DNA of 28,259 bases from a virus, in the IMG/VR virus record IMGVR_UViG_3300010149_000103, positions 1 to 28,259 of that record. One strand, written 5' to 3'. The position numbers and the translations under genes are program-made. Positions 1 to 8,640 of this stretch are shown here, piece after piece; the first letter of the stretch is position 1, and each line of letters opens with the position of its first letter. The notes below the pieces were generated by a model. The model ran no database searches and was not told the DNA's origin. It saw only the letters and a program-made list of their open reading frames with translations.

Positions 1-1643
1 AAGCCGCAAGACGAAAAGTTGTTTGGCGTTGGCAGTTCATACGTTAGAGAATAGCTTGAAGTTCCCGTAAGGAGAGTGCCGCCCGAATCACACATTTCAA
101 AAATAAAAGGCATTCTGAACGGAGCCTCTAAAAGAGTAGCGGTGCCTGTGGTAGATATATCCCAATTTGTGCTAAGTGGATATGTATACAAAGTATCTTT
201 ATATGTATTCCCAACTATGAACAATTTATCGCCGTTAGAGCTAAACGCACATCGGCTACCACTGGCCCAGCCTGTTGGGGTGTATTTCGCATCAAGCGTA
301 GCAGTGCTTAAATCCCATGCTGTAGATAGCTCATATCTATCTATGCCATCCGTTCTTGCTACCAAAAGCTCCGATCCATTCCCCGAAAAAAGAATTGTAG
401 AACCTTGAACATAAGCGTTGTTATTAATTGTTAAGCTTTTTGAAGCATAGCTTGCAGTCGTTATATCATAAGCCGTAGATAACGTGTATTGATATAAGCC
501 TTGTGAAGTGTCTAAGACGTATAATTTTGTGCCACTATCTCCAAATTTAAAATCCACAATATAAGTAGCCGAACCCTGATCCAGCTCAAACATAGGTTCA
601 AAGGAGGTAAGTGATGTAACATCAAAAGATGTGGGTGTTTTCATTATAAGAGCATCATCATACCACAAAGCAAGAGTTTTTAATAAGGCATTTCCATCAG
701 GCGACCAAGAAATAAAACCATATTGATCATTGCTTATAGTTCCAGGCGTTGCTGTTGAAGAATAAGATGCCGTACTTAAATCATATGCGGTAGATAGTGT
801 GTATCGCCTAATTTGGCCTCCATAATAATACGATGTGTAGAACTCTGTTCCACTACCATTCATTGCCGCGCTCCAATAAAACCAATCAGAAAAACTATTA
901 AGTCGATCATATGATGTGCTTATGGAGCTAAGATCAAAAGCTGTAGATAGATCATATTCAAATATTGAAATGCTATTAGCAACATGAGAATGAGTGCTTA
1001 AATATAATGTACCTCCATTCGGTTTCATCCAAATATTATAAGAGCCTGTCTGTGTTGTATCTGAACTGTAATCTAATTCGTTAGATGTTTTAGACGCGGT
1101 GCTAATGTCCCACGCCGTAGATAAAGTCCATTCTCCTACAAGTTGACTGCTCCTAAATAAAACGTACATCCTAGTGCCGTCAGGCTTAAACCAAACCGAC
1201 GATACGCCAGAATACCCCGTACCACTAACGGTTAAAGTAGTTTTTGTGTAACTTGAAGGATCATAAGCCGTTGAAAGGACATATTGTTTAATGCTGGAAC
1301 CATCAGTCGTGTAAAGACGATCACCTCCCGCCTTAAGATACCCTGAACCTTCGATGCCTCCATCTTGAAGTTTTCTCTCTACTACACCCGATGTCGCCGC
1401 TTTATAATAATAGTTTGAGTAAGTAGTATATTTCTCAATAGTCCTGTTCCTTGCCTCATATATACTACCGCCACCATCTGCGGGAACTAAATTCCCATGA
1501 TTGGCAGCAAGATTAAGATCAATCGAGGGATAAGTAGTGCCTCGCAAGCTAAGAGAATTAAAATCAACCGCATTCAGTTTATAGGTATTATCGACCTCAA
1601 AACCAGATGCCGCCGCTAAAAGCTTATTGTCGCTCCCTATCAT
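1..1643 (-). CDS. Repeat-rich tail adhesin or fibre protein, partial (C-terminus beyond left edge)
   Basis: The frame is open from an ATG at 1643 to the window edge, about 547 codons with no stop, so the gene is truncated. Its ATG overlaps the stop of the upstream fibre gene as ATGA, which implies translational coupling. The protein is built of divergent repeats of about 60-80 residues. Each carries a Y-x-LSTA-(Y/W/F)-D-(L/I)-STAS core, preceded by a strand of the type F-S-x-(D/N)-G-x-x-(L/M)-Y/F-V. At least seven such cores are visible. This spacing and pattern resemble beta-propeller blades, of the kind seen in secreted and phage receptor-binding proteins. No signal peptide or membrane segment is evident. 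The position next to a long fibre gene supports a role in host recognition at the tail tip. The propeller fold is inferred from the repeat pattern only. Confidence 0.75.
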   Translation of the reverse strand, partial: MIGSDNKLLAAASGFEVDNTYKLNAVDFNSLSLRGTTYPSIDLNLAANHGNLVPADGGGSIYEARNRTIEKYTTYSNYYYKAATSGVVERKLQDGGIEGSGYLKAGGDRLYTTDGSSIKQYVLSTAYDPSSYTKTTLTVSGTGYSGVSSVWFKPDGTRMYVLFRSSQLVGEWTLSTAWDISTASKTSNELDYSSDTTQTGSYNIWMKPNGGTLYLSTHSHVANSISIFEYDLSTAFDLSSISTSYDRLNSFSDWFYWSAAMNGSGTEFYTSYYYGGQIRRYTLSTAYDLSTASYSSTATPGTISNDQYGFISWSPDGNALLKTLALWYDDALIMKTPTSFDVTSLTSFEPMFELDQGSATYIVDFKFGDSGTKLYVLDTSQGLYQYTLSTAYDITTASYASKSLTINNNAYVQGSTILFSGNGSELLVARTDGIDRYELSTAWDLSTATLDAKYTPTGWASGSRCAFSSNGDKLFIVGNTYKDTLYTYPLSTNWDISTTGTATLLEAPFRMPFIFEMCDSGGTLLTGTSSYSLTYELPTPNNFSSCG

Positions 1644-4600
1644 GCAAATGCCGCCCCTGCTAAGAATCCATACCAGTTCGTTCCACCGTCGATGCTCATA
1701 AATGTATAGATGTTTTTCTCTCCACTTGCAGGGGCGCTAGGGGCTGATCCCCCCGCCCAATCTACCGAAGTAGGCCATGTAAGAGTATGAGTACCGCCAG
1801 CCGTAAGAATGAGGGTAAACTTTGCTACCTGTGGACTTGATGGTGGGTTTGTAAATGTAAACGTAGTATTTCCCGAAGTCGTGATCGTGTAAGTGTCTCT
1901 TGCGCTCACATCCACCGATGGCGTTGTGCCTGACAATGCCGCAGATGTGTTGTCGATACCCGCTGCGGGAACACGGAAACGGGTAATGTTACTGTCGCCA
2001 ATTGTAACTTCATTATTAACGGATGCGGAAGAAGCTGAAGCATTGTATCCAATTACAATATTATTGTATCCAGTTGTAATATTGTCTCCCGAACTTCTAC
2101 CCAAAGCCGTATTGTAATAACCCGTTGAAACGGTGCTAAGTGCGTTGGCTCCTACGGCGGTGTTGTACGATCCGCTTGAAGCTTGCCTTAAAGCTTGCCA
2201 TCCAAACGCGGCATTTTCGCCTGTGGTTGACGTGTAAAGAGCTTGATAGCCGACGGCGGTATTTCTGTTAGATGTTGTATTCGTTCCAAGAGCCTCATGG
2301 CCGATTGCAATATTTTCAAAGCCCGTTGTTATATTTTCTCCCGCAAGAGAGCCAATCCCTATGTTTTTATTGCCAGTAGAATTATCTAATAGCGCGTCCC
2401 GACCCAAGGCAACATTATCATAACCAGTGGTCACAGAGTATAATGATTTATACCCAACCGAAGTGTTTCCTGAATATGTTGTATTTAATGCACCGCCATA
2501 TTGTGATTGATACCCAATCGCCGTATGCTTGCTTCCATTTACACGATTATAACCTGATTGGTATCCAATGTATGTATTTTCACCAGTGTCATGTTGTGTC
2601 CCCGCTTGATACCCTATTATAATGTTTCGATAGTTATTATTTGCGTTAGAGTCGCCACCACCCATTGAATTGTAGCCAATGGCTATACTATTGCTTTGAT
2701 CGCTATATTTAGCAGCATTAGTACCGATTGCGATATTATTGCTCTGTGTGCTAAAAGAGTACCCAGCATCGTTGCCGATAATTATATTATTGCCGCCCGA
2801 AGTTATGGTGCGACCCGCACGATACCCCATGACAACGTTATTAAGCCCTGTGGTAATATTGAAAAGACTTTCGCTTCCAACAGAAGTATTAGGCAACGCC
2901 GAAGTCATTGTTGTCTGACCCGATTGCCCACGCTGACTATCATTTCCTATGGCGGTATTGTCGTTACCTGTGGTGCGAAACTTACCGCTTTCATATCCAA
3001 GATAAGTGTTTCTACCCCCTTGGCTCCACCCGCCGCTTTCGTATCCTACTGCAACACTATTGGAAGCCCCGCCTGATGAGTTAAGAGCGCCACCCGCGTA
3101 AGCCCCTACTATTACCCCACTATGGTTCTGTGCGGCGTGTTGTGCGGTGTCTCTACCAATTAAAACGTTGTTTGTTCCCGTTGTGAGGCTGGCCCCCGCA
3201 TTAGCGCCGACAGCAACATTCCCATCCCCAGTGGTTATATCGTTACCAGCCTGTTGGCCTAATAAGGTGTTATAGTCTCCGCCAGTTGCAAGAGCATCAC
3301 CTGCACCTGTACCGCCAATGAAGTTTCCAGTGCCTACGTTACTGGCACCAGCGGGGAGGTTAGTAAGCCCTGAACCATCACCAGTAACTGCAGTTGCAGA
3401 TAGTGTGCCTGTTACACTTACCCCCGTTGTGTTTGTTCGCAACCGCTCCATATGATTATTATATAACACCACCGCCCCGCCATCAGCGAAAGAAGCATTT
3501 GTGGTTCCGACTTCATCAGTGATATAAAGCGTGCCGTATGTTTTTATGGACATATTACCGCTGGTGTTTGCAATATTGCCTGTTACATCTACACCTGATG
3601 ATGATGTTTGTAGCCTTGTTGTGCCGCTCGCTTTCAAACTTACCGTGTGATAGGTATCCTCGTTAAGCGTCATATATTCACGGTCAGTAGAGTGCCGCTT
3701 AAATGTATGTCCGTCTGATTTGTACGTTGTGACAAAATTGTGGTTTTCTATTGTCGCAGATGTGCCGCCGTGGAAAAGCTGCAAACCCTGATTTGCACTA
3801 CCAACATACCCAAGCCATACCTTATCATTTTGCCCTACTAAAATGTCTTCGTTGAAGGTTACATCGCCCGTGAACGTGCCGCCTGTTGTTGGAATCCCGA
3901 CATTAGCACCCGTGGCAATGCCATCTAACTTTGTACCGTCCGCTGCAATGTCTCGACCATCGACTGTTCCTTGTACTCCAATGTTGCCTGTTACGCCTAG
4001 ATAACCATTTACTTGAATCCCAGAAGAGGCGGTATAAAGTTTAGTAGAGCCATAATAAGATAGTTTTAACTGGCCTGAAGAGGCGTCTGCTCTTAAATAA
4101 TCAGTAAGACCTCCTGAACCATTGTCAGCTTTTATAACCACATCTTTATCATCTGCAGCATTTGATATAACTAAATTACCTGTTTCATTATAAATATGAC
4201 TATCAGTCCCAGCATGATACAGTTGCAAATCTTGTGATGTTCCAAGCTGTATTCTATTATTTACAACGCTTGTGCTGTCATTCGCTTGGATATTGTTTCC
4301 ATTAAGCTGGAGCGCACCACCAAGTTGCGGCGAAGTATCATCAACAAGGTCATCTAAAGCATTTGGGTTTGCGGTTGCATTAACTGCAATACCGTCTAGC
4401 TTTGTGCCATCTGTTGCAACATCACGCCCATCGACTGTGCCTGAGACTGTCATGCTCCCAGTTACGTCAACACCTGTGCTTTTTGTAGCAATTTTTTGAT
4501 TTCCATAATGATATAGGATAGCCTCTCCAGTAGAGCCGTCTCCCCTAAAATAGTCAGTAACTCCACCAGAACCATTATCGCTACGAAGAACAATATCACC

Positions 4601-5485
4601 ATCATCAGCATACTGGACTATAAAAAAGCTTCCCGTATAGTTTCCAATAACAGAATTGGAAGCATTATGATAAAGCTGTAAATCACCGCCAGTGCCAAAT
4701 ACAGCTTTCGCATTGTCAGCAAACTCTAACGCGCTATCGGACTTATCCCAAACGGCGCTGTAAGAAGCTCCCGTGAAGGTAACATCTCCATCATGCACCG
4801 CGCCATCATCGGTAACGGTTCCTGTGACGTTAATCCCGCTGCTAGTGGTTTCAAATTTTGTAGCGTTATCATATCGAAGGGAAACTGCGCCATCTGGCGT
4901 AAAAACGCCCATATACTCGCTGCCCGTTGTTTTCCCGATAAATATATTAGGGCCGTTGGATCGTATAAATAAAGAACCGCCGCCGACCTCATCTATATAA
5001 CTACTATTAGAAGCATGATATACTTCTAAATCATTGCCAAAGCCAAACTTCGCCTTAACATTATCTTGAAACTTTAAAGAATTAGCTGATCTATCAAATG
5101 TAATGTCATAACCAGCCGTAGCTCCGTCAAAGGTTACATCTTCCGCAAATGTAACCGCACCAGAGAAAGACGCGCCATCCGTAAACGGCAAATCGGAGGC
5201 CGATGGAGCGACGAACACAACCGCATCGCCGCTTAAGTTTATGGCGTTGTTGGAGTTATTGCTTTCGGAAACAGTTCTAGTAAGGGTGGTTCCACTAGCA
5301 GTGTAAGTCCCCGTCCCAATCTCAAAATTGGAGCCATCTTCGATGACGTAAGCAACGGTATTACCATCAGTGATACCGCCGCTTGAAAAGCTTTGGAACC
5401 CATCCACCGCAGAGCCAAGAGTTATTGTGCCAGTCCCCGTTGTTGAGGTGCTGACCTTTATACGGTTTCCGTAAGTATTGGGCAT
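1640..5485 (-). CDS. Long tail fibre with YadA-like head repeats (1281 aa)
   Basis: The N-terminal ~100 residues (TGTGTITLG ... GTYTASGTTLTR) match a module common at the start of marine phage fibre proteins. The middle (about 100-750) repeats units such as LQLYH, DNGSGG-x-TDY and DGRD(V/I)A-x-DGTKLDGIA. These occur two or three times each and point to internal duplication. From about 770 to 1190 there are many short repeats of the type N-(T/I)-A-(I/V)-G-x-x-(A/S)-G/L ... TTG-x-(N/Y)N. They resemble the left-handed beta-roll of YadA/Hep_Hag trimeric adhesin heads. A conserved C-terminal domain (about 1190-1281, ending GTNWYGFLAGAAFA) is of the kind found at the tips of marine phage fibres. 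TAGGAGTT precedes the ATG by 6 bases. It probably forms a trimeric receptor-binding fibre. The host receptor cannot be told from sequence. Confidence 0.85.
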   Translation of the reverse strand: MPNTYGNRIKVSTSTTGTGTITLGSAVDGFQSFSSGGITDGNTVAYVIEDGSNFEIGTGTYTASGTTLTRTVSESNNSNNAINLSGDAVVFVAPSASDLPFTDGASFSGAVTFAEDVTFDGATAGYDITFDRSANSLKFQDNVKAKFGFGNDLEVYHASNSSYIDEVGGGSLFIRSNGPNIFIGKTTGSEYMGVFTPDGAVSLRYDNATKFETTSSGINVTGTVTDDGAVHDGDVTFTGASYSAVWDKSDSALEFADNAKAVFGTGGDLQLYHNASNSVIGNYTGSFFIVQYADDGDIVLRSDNGSGGVTDYFRGDGSTGEAILYHYGNQKIATKSTGVDVTGSMTVSGTVDGRDVATDGTKLDGIAVNATANPNALDDLVDDTSPQLGGALQLNGNNIQANDSTSVVNNRIQLGTSQDLQLYHAGTDSHIYNETGNLVISNAADDKDVVIKADNGSGGLTDYLRADASSGQLKLSYYGSTKLYTASSGIQVNGYLGVTGNIGVQGTVDGRDIAADGTKLDGIATGANVGIPTTGGTFTGDVTFNEDILVGQNDKVWLGYVGSANQGLQLFHGGTSATIENHNFVTTYKSDGHTFKRHSTDREYMTLNEDTYHTVSLKASGTTRLQTSSSGVDVTGNIANTSGNMSIKTYGTLYITDEVGTTNASFADGGAVVLYNNHMERLRTNTTGVSVTGTLSATAVTGDGSGLTNLPAGASNVGTGNFIGGTGAGDALATGGDYNTLLGQQAGNDITTGDGNVAVGANAGASLTTGTNNVLIGRDTAQHAAQNHSGVIVGAYAGGALNSSGGASNSVAVGYESGGWSQGGRNTYLGYESGKFRTTGNDNTAIGNDSQRGQSGQTTMTSALPNTSVGSESLFNITTGLNNVVMGYRAGRTITSGGNNIIIGNDAGYSFSTQSNNIAIGTNAAKYSDQSNSIAIGYNSMGGGDSNANNNYRNIIIGYQAGTQHDTGENTYIGYQSGYNRVNGSKHTAIGYQSQYGGALNTTYSGNTSVGYKSLYSVTTGYDNVALGRDALLDNSTGNKNIGIGSLAGENITTGFENIAIGHEALGTNTTSNRNTAVGYQALYTSTTGENAAFGWQALRQASSGSYNTAVGANALSTVSTGYYNTALGRSSGDNITTGYNNIVIGYNASASSASVNNEVTIGDSNITRFRVPAAGIDNTSAALSGTTPSVDVSARDTYTITTSGNTTFTFTNPPSSPQVAKFTLILTAGGTHTLTWPTSVDWAGGSAPSAPASGEKNIYTFMSIDGGTNWYGFLAGAAFA

Positions 5486-5513
5486 TCTTTAACTCCTAAT
5501 AGATAACGCTCAA

Positions 5514-5885
5514 TTAGGATGGGTCGGGAATACCAATCTTAAAAGTAGCCAATGTGAAAGTGTTACCAGAAGTAACAGATTGTGACGCTGACAAAGAACC
5601 TGTAGCCAAAAGCCGCGTGTTAGTCGTGTCAAGTACAGCGTAATGAGTAGCCGTTCCTGTAGCAGTGATGCTCCCATCGGAAATTGCAGCAACCGTAACC
5701 TCACGCCCACCGCCTGACCTATCCGCGGGTGCAGCAATGCTTAAAGATGTGCTATCACCCAAAGCGTGTGTAGAGTTCGCGCTTGCGTAGGTTGTGCTTT
5801 CTTGTGAGGTGACCGTAATTTTATTGGCCTCAGTGTCTAAGACCGTAAGCCCGTTGTCTAGGACTCTGTCGGAAATACTCGCCAT
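5514..5885 (-). CDS. Small structural-region protein of unknown function (123 aa)
   Basis: This protein has 123 residues with no cysteine and is rich in Thr, Ser and Ala. It starts MASISDRVLDNGLTVLD and has alternating hydrophobic and Thr/Ser residues typical of beta-structure. No membrane segment is visible. The start is supported by AAGGAGTTATTAA just upstream. It lies between the capsid-proximal genes and the long fibre, 28 bases before the fibre start, and so belongs to the leftward structural operon. Proteins of this style near marine phage fibres are usually annotated as hypothetical. A fibre base, chaperone or head decoration role is possible. I do not recognise a family with confidence. 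Confidence 0.7.
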   Translation of the reverse strand: MASISDRVLDNGLTVLDTEANKITVTSQESTTYASANSTHALGDSTSLSIAAPADRSGGGREVTVAAISDGSITATGTATHYAVLDTTNTRLLATGSLSASQSVTSGNTFTLATFKIGIPDPS

Positions 5886-5942
5886 TTAATAACTCCTTGA
5901 GTGTTGGGCATGATAAGAACATAGCACAAGCATACTGTTCAA

Positions 5943-6257
5943 TCAATCAGGGTTTTTCTTGGGTCGACCGCGTTTTTTTGCGGGCGCTTTACCCCCCTCC
6001 CAAGCTTCATTTATATTAGGGGTTGAGGGATCATCCGCCAGAAGCTTACCTTTGGCGTTCCTCGCTCGTTTTGTTTCTTTTGGTGATGCGTTGCCTTGTA
6101 CTTCCATTGCAGCACCGCGATCAAGCATACTTTGAGCGATCGCTTTTTGCCACGCTTTACCAAGGGGCAAGAACTCTCCAGCCATGTATTTTCTTGCTGA
6201 CGTTCCATCCTCGTTATCTTCACCGACAACGCTATGAATCATTACAACTTTTTTCAT
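5943..6257 (-). CDS. Small basic-tailed protein downstream of the capsid gene (104 aa)
   Basis: The N-terminal half is a compact mixed alpha/beta segment with residues 20-50 (GTSARKYMAGEFLPLGKAW). The C-terminus is disordered and very basic, ending in KKRGRPKK, which contains the R-G-R-P core of an AT-hook. Its place directly after the major capsid gene fits a head-completion, head-decoration or head-tail joining protein. I do not recognise a family. The AT-hook-like tail suggests contact with packaged DNA, which is inference. The AAAGGTGGG ribosome binding site is strong but lies inside a hairpin (6262-6290). Confidence 0.65.
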   Translation of the reverse strand: MKKVVMIHSVVGEDNEDGTSARKYMAGEFLPLGKAWQKAIAQSMLDRGAAMEVQGNASPKETKRARNAKGKLLADDPSTPNINEAWEGGKAPAKKRGRPKKNPD

Positions 6258-6261
6258 TTTC

Positions 6262-6290
6262 CCACCTTTAAGAGAGAGGAAGGAAGGTGG
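6262..6290 (-). promoter_or_regulatory. Hairpin sequestering the ribosome binding site of the 104-aa gene
   Basis: On the minus strand CCACCTT (6290-6284) can pair perfectly with AAGGTGG (6268-6262) across a 15-base loop. The 3' arm is the Shine-Dalgarno sequence of the gene starting at 6257. The structure lies between the capsid stop and that start, and has no U-run, so it is not a terminator. It could lower translation of this gene relative to the capsid protein. Confidence 0.45.
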
Positions 6291-6316
6291 AAATCAACCC
6301 CCCTCCCCCGTTATCC

Positions 6317-7540
6317 TTAAGAAGTTGCGTGTTTAAGAACGCGCATAGCTTCCGCAAGAACAACCTCGCCGCCGACCCGCTTGCGAGCCAGATAACGCAC
6401 AAGGCCAGTTGATGCTTGGCTGTACGGGTCACGAAGAACCGATAACGCCACACGATCAACAATCATATATCCACGACGGAAGTCACCAATGATAACTGAT
6501 TTGGCTCCAGAAGCCGCATCCGCTACATCAGGAGCTTCCACATATGGGATGCCAATGATTGTGTTGGGCGCACCCGATTGACCAGAGAACCCCGTTTGGA
6601 AGATATACTGCCCTGCAGTGTCCTTTAGCTTACGGATGATGCCAAGCGTTGTGCGATTGAACATCATGGTAGCATTAGCCGCATAGTCAGACTTAAGTCC
6701 ATGCACCAAGTCCATAAGGTTATCAGTAGTGATAGCCGCAGAAGCTGCACCTGTGGCAGTGTGCGCAACTACGTTACCATTTGTGATACCGACTGGTTTA
6801 TTAGTTCCATTGCCGCTAATGAACGCCGCGCCTTCACTTTTTGCAAATTGCTCAGCAAATTCTTGGTTCATTTCCGCTTCCATATCAAAAGCCGCATCTT
6901 CAAGAAGTTGGCTTGAAATATCAACCATCGCGTATTGCTCATGCGTAGCAATAGTTTTCAAAGCAGTTGTGTAACCAGTGGTTTCAGCCCGTGTGCCAGT
7001 TTCCGCCGTCCACGCCGCCGCGAAGTTTGCGGTTTTTTGTGGAATTTCAATCTCTTTAGAGTTTGTTTGGCGCACACGCGCAACAGACCGAACAGGGGAT
7101 ATTTCTGTTACGATCTTAATGATTTCCGCAACATATTCCTCTGGGGCCAAGTTACCCGCCGTAGCCGCCGAGCCGACGGTCAAAGCTTTGGTTTCTTCTG
7201 CATCAAGACCTTCATTGCCCTTGCGCATGAACTTATCCCATGCCTTCATTGCAATATCGATCTGCTTGACTTGAACGCCCGCGTTTGGACGCTTAAGCAT
7301 TGTTTCAATGCTATCAAGCTTTTCTGCAAAACCTTCTGCCGTTTTTTCTTGCTGCACAAGCTTCTGGTTGACGCTTTCGTAGCGATCAAGTTCAGCTTCG
7401 ATCTTAGCAAGCTTTGCCTCTACAAGAGGGTCAGAATCGCCCTTTTTTTCTAGTTCTGCAACGCGCTGATCATTGGTAGCTTTAAATTCTTCAAAAGCAC
7501 CGTTCAGCCCTTCCAGATAAGTTTTGATGTTATCGTCCAT
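6317..7540 (-). CDS. Major capsid protein, HK97 fold (407 aa)
   Basis: Residues 1 to about 95 form a charged helical and coiled-coil segment (delta domain), which acts as a scaffold in HK97-type capsids and is usually removed by the prohead protease. The rest matches the HK97 phage capsid family: a conserved (E)ISPVRSVARV strand-helix near residue 145, an E-loop region around WTAETGTRAET (177-187), the EDAAFDMEAEMNQEFAEQFA spine helix, SGNGTNKPVGI, and a C-terminal IVDRVALSVLRDPYS segment. Length is typical for family members with a delta domain. The protease gene lies 18 bases upstream, the usual arrangement. AAAGGAAGTT supplies the ribosome binding site. Its N-terminal cleavage site cannot be fixed from sequence alone; the start of the mature protein is probably near residues 95-115. 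Confidence 0.96.
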   Translation of the reverse strand: MDDNIKTYLEGLNGAFEEFKATNDQRVAELEKKGDSDPLVEAKLAKIEAELDRYESVNQKLVQQEKTAEGFAEKLDSIETMLKRPNAGVQVKQIDIAMKAWDKFMRKGNEGLDAEETKALTVGSAATAGNLAPEEYVAEIIKIVTEISPVRSVARVRQTNSKEIEIPQKTANFAAAWTAETGTRAETTGYTTALKTIATHEQYAMVDISSQLLEDAAFDMEAEMNQEFAEQFAKSEGAAFISGNGTNKPVGITNGNVVAHTATGAASAAITTDNLMDLVHGLKSDYAANATMMFNRTTLGIIRKLKDTAGQYIFQTGFSGQSGAPNTIIGIPYVEAPDVADAASGAKSVIIGDFRRGYMIVDRVALSVLRDPYSQASTGLVRYLARKRVGGEVVLAEAMRVLKHATS

Positions 7541-7558
7541 GATAACTTCCTTTCTGTT

Positions 7559-8410
7559 TTAGGATTTTAGGATATTGGTCAAGCGATTAATCTCACTTAC
7601 CAGTTCAGAAGGCATTTCCTGTTTGCCAGCATCCCGCTGTTCCAGTGCCTTGGCGACAGCCGAAGCCGCAGCCTTTGCCTCGTTACGCGATAGGCTCCCT
7701 GCATCCCGCAGTAGTTCCTCCCATTCACGAACGGTGCGTTCCGCGCCCTTTACCGCTTGAACCCGTGCGCGTGGGTTCATTGGGAATGTGACGGCGGAAA
7801 TCTCCATAAGGTCAACAGACTTAAGGTAGCGCCGCTTGCGCTTTTCGTCATAATCAACCCCTTTAGGGTCTACGCGATAGCCAATACTTAGACCATCAAG
7901 CGCACCCATCTTCATTAGTTCGTACACCTCGCGCCCGCGCTGCGTACCCATTGCCAACCGCCCTTTAACCTTAAGGCCACGGCGGTCTTCTACGATCTCA
8001 TCAAATACCCCAATTGGCTCATCTTGGCGGTGTTGGTACAAGAGCTTCACAGCTTTTGCGCCCTTTTGCCCAATAGATTTAGCAAATGCACCTTCTACAA
8101 CCACATCGTTTCCTAGGTCTTTGTTTCCAAAAATAGAGCCATACCCAGTGAAGACACCCTGATCTTCCCCGTTGGCTTCAGCCTTGTATTCAAAAGCAAT
8201 GTCCAACGTCTCCGACTTGGCTTCTTGCTCATCAATGTATTGTTCTAGATCGACCTGTTCTTCTGTCATTTGCTTGCCCCCATATTGGCTCATGCAGACT
8301 GCTAACCTCTGGTCGCTGTCTGGAAATTCACTTGATACCTTGTCATCACCCATACAACGGCTAACAAAGCTGTCCCTATCTTCTCCGACTTTAGGCTTTG
8401 GCAATGGCAT
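7559..8410 (-). CDS. HK97-family prohead protease with N-terminal extension (283 aa)
   Basis: This is the serine protease that processes the capsid shell during maturation. Residues 1-47 carry a Cys-containing module (PLPKPK-x-GE ... FVSRCMGD ... RLAVCMSQ) common in proteins of phages of alphaproteobacteria. The protease domain spans about 70-225. It has an FxGYGSIFGNKDLGND start, the catalytic His in LLYQHR (H127), the Ser in LDGLSIGY (S175), and an acidic residue in DLMEISAVTFP (E203) that may complete the triad. The C-terminal tail (230-283) is helical and could act as a scaffold segment or recruit the capsid protein. It sits directly upstream of the major capsid gene as in most HK97-like phages. 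Confidence 0.95.
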   Translation of the reverse strand: MPLPKPKVGEDRDSFVSRCMGDDKVSSEFPDSDQRLAVCMSQYGGKQMTEEQVDLEQYIDEQEAKSETLDIAFEYKAEANGEDQGVFTGYGSIFGNKDLGNDVVVEGAFAKSIGQKGAKAVKLLYQHRQDEPIGVFDEIVEDRRGLKVKGRLAMGTQRGREVYELMKMGALDGLSIGYRVDPKGVDYDEKRKRRYLKSVDLMEISAVTFPMNPRARVQAVKGAERTVREWEELLRDAGSLSRNEAKAAASAVAKALEQRDAGKQEMPSELVSEINRLTNILKS

Positions 8411-8451
8411 TTTTACCTCATAATTTTATCGCGATCTTACACGAAACTAAC

Positions 8452-8640
8452 TCAGACGTCAAAGTCTATGCGCCGCTCTACAAAAAGTTGGCTAATAGTG
8501 CTTTGAACAACACGCCAAGTCCTACCAATCTCCTCAGGTTCAACATAGGCTATTAGGTCTTTGATTGTCTCATAATCTTCGTTTGTCATTTCATCTTCTA
8601 AGCTAAGAATTTCCTGTATCTTATCAGCCGCCTCGCTCAT
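8452..8640 (-). CDS. Small acidic helical protein (62 aa), unknown
   Basis: The ATG at 8640 is preferred because AAAGGAT lies 6-7 bases upstream. Translation would begin 17 bases inside the end of the minor head protein gene, a coupled overlap. The product is acidic and probably all helical (EAADKIQEILSLEDE ... EEIGRTWRVVQSTISQLFVE), with no cysteines or membrane segment. It lies between the minor head protein and the prohead protease, so a head assembly accessory role is plausible but unproven. I do not recognise a family. Confidence 0.6.
   Translation of the reverse strand: MSEAADKIQEILSLEDEMTNEDYETIKDLIAYVEPEEIGRTWRVVQSTISQLFVERRIDFDV

Noticed and set aside
76-408. Open frame of 110 codons on the plus strand
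   Set aside because: It is antisense to the truncated adhesin, whose repeats continue uninterrupted through this region.
6935-7453. Long open frame of 172 codons on the plus strand
   Set aside because: It is fully antisense to the major capsid gene and has no ribosome binding site or recognisable protein features.
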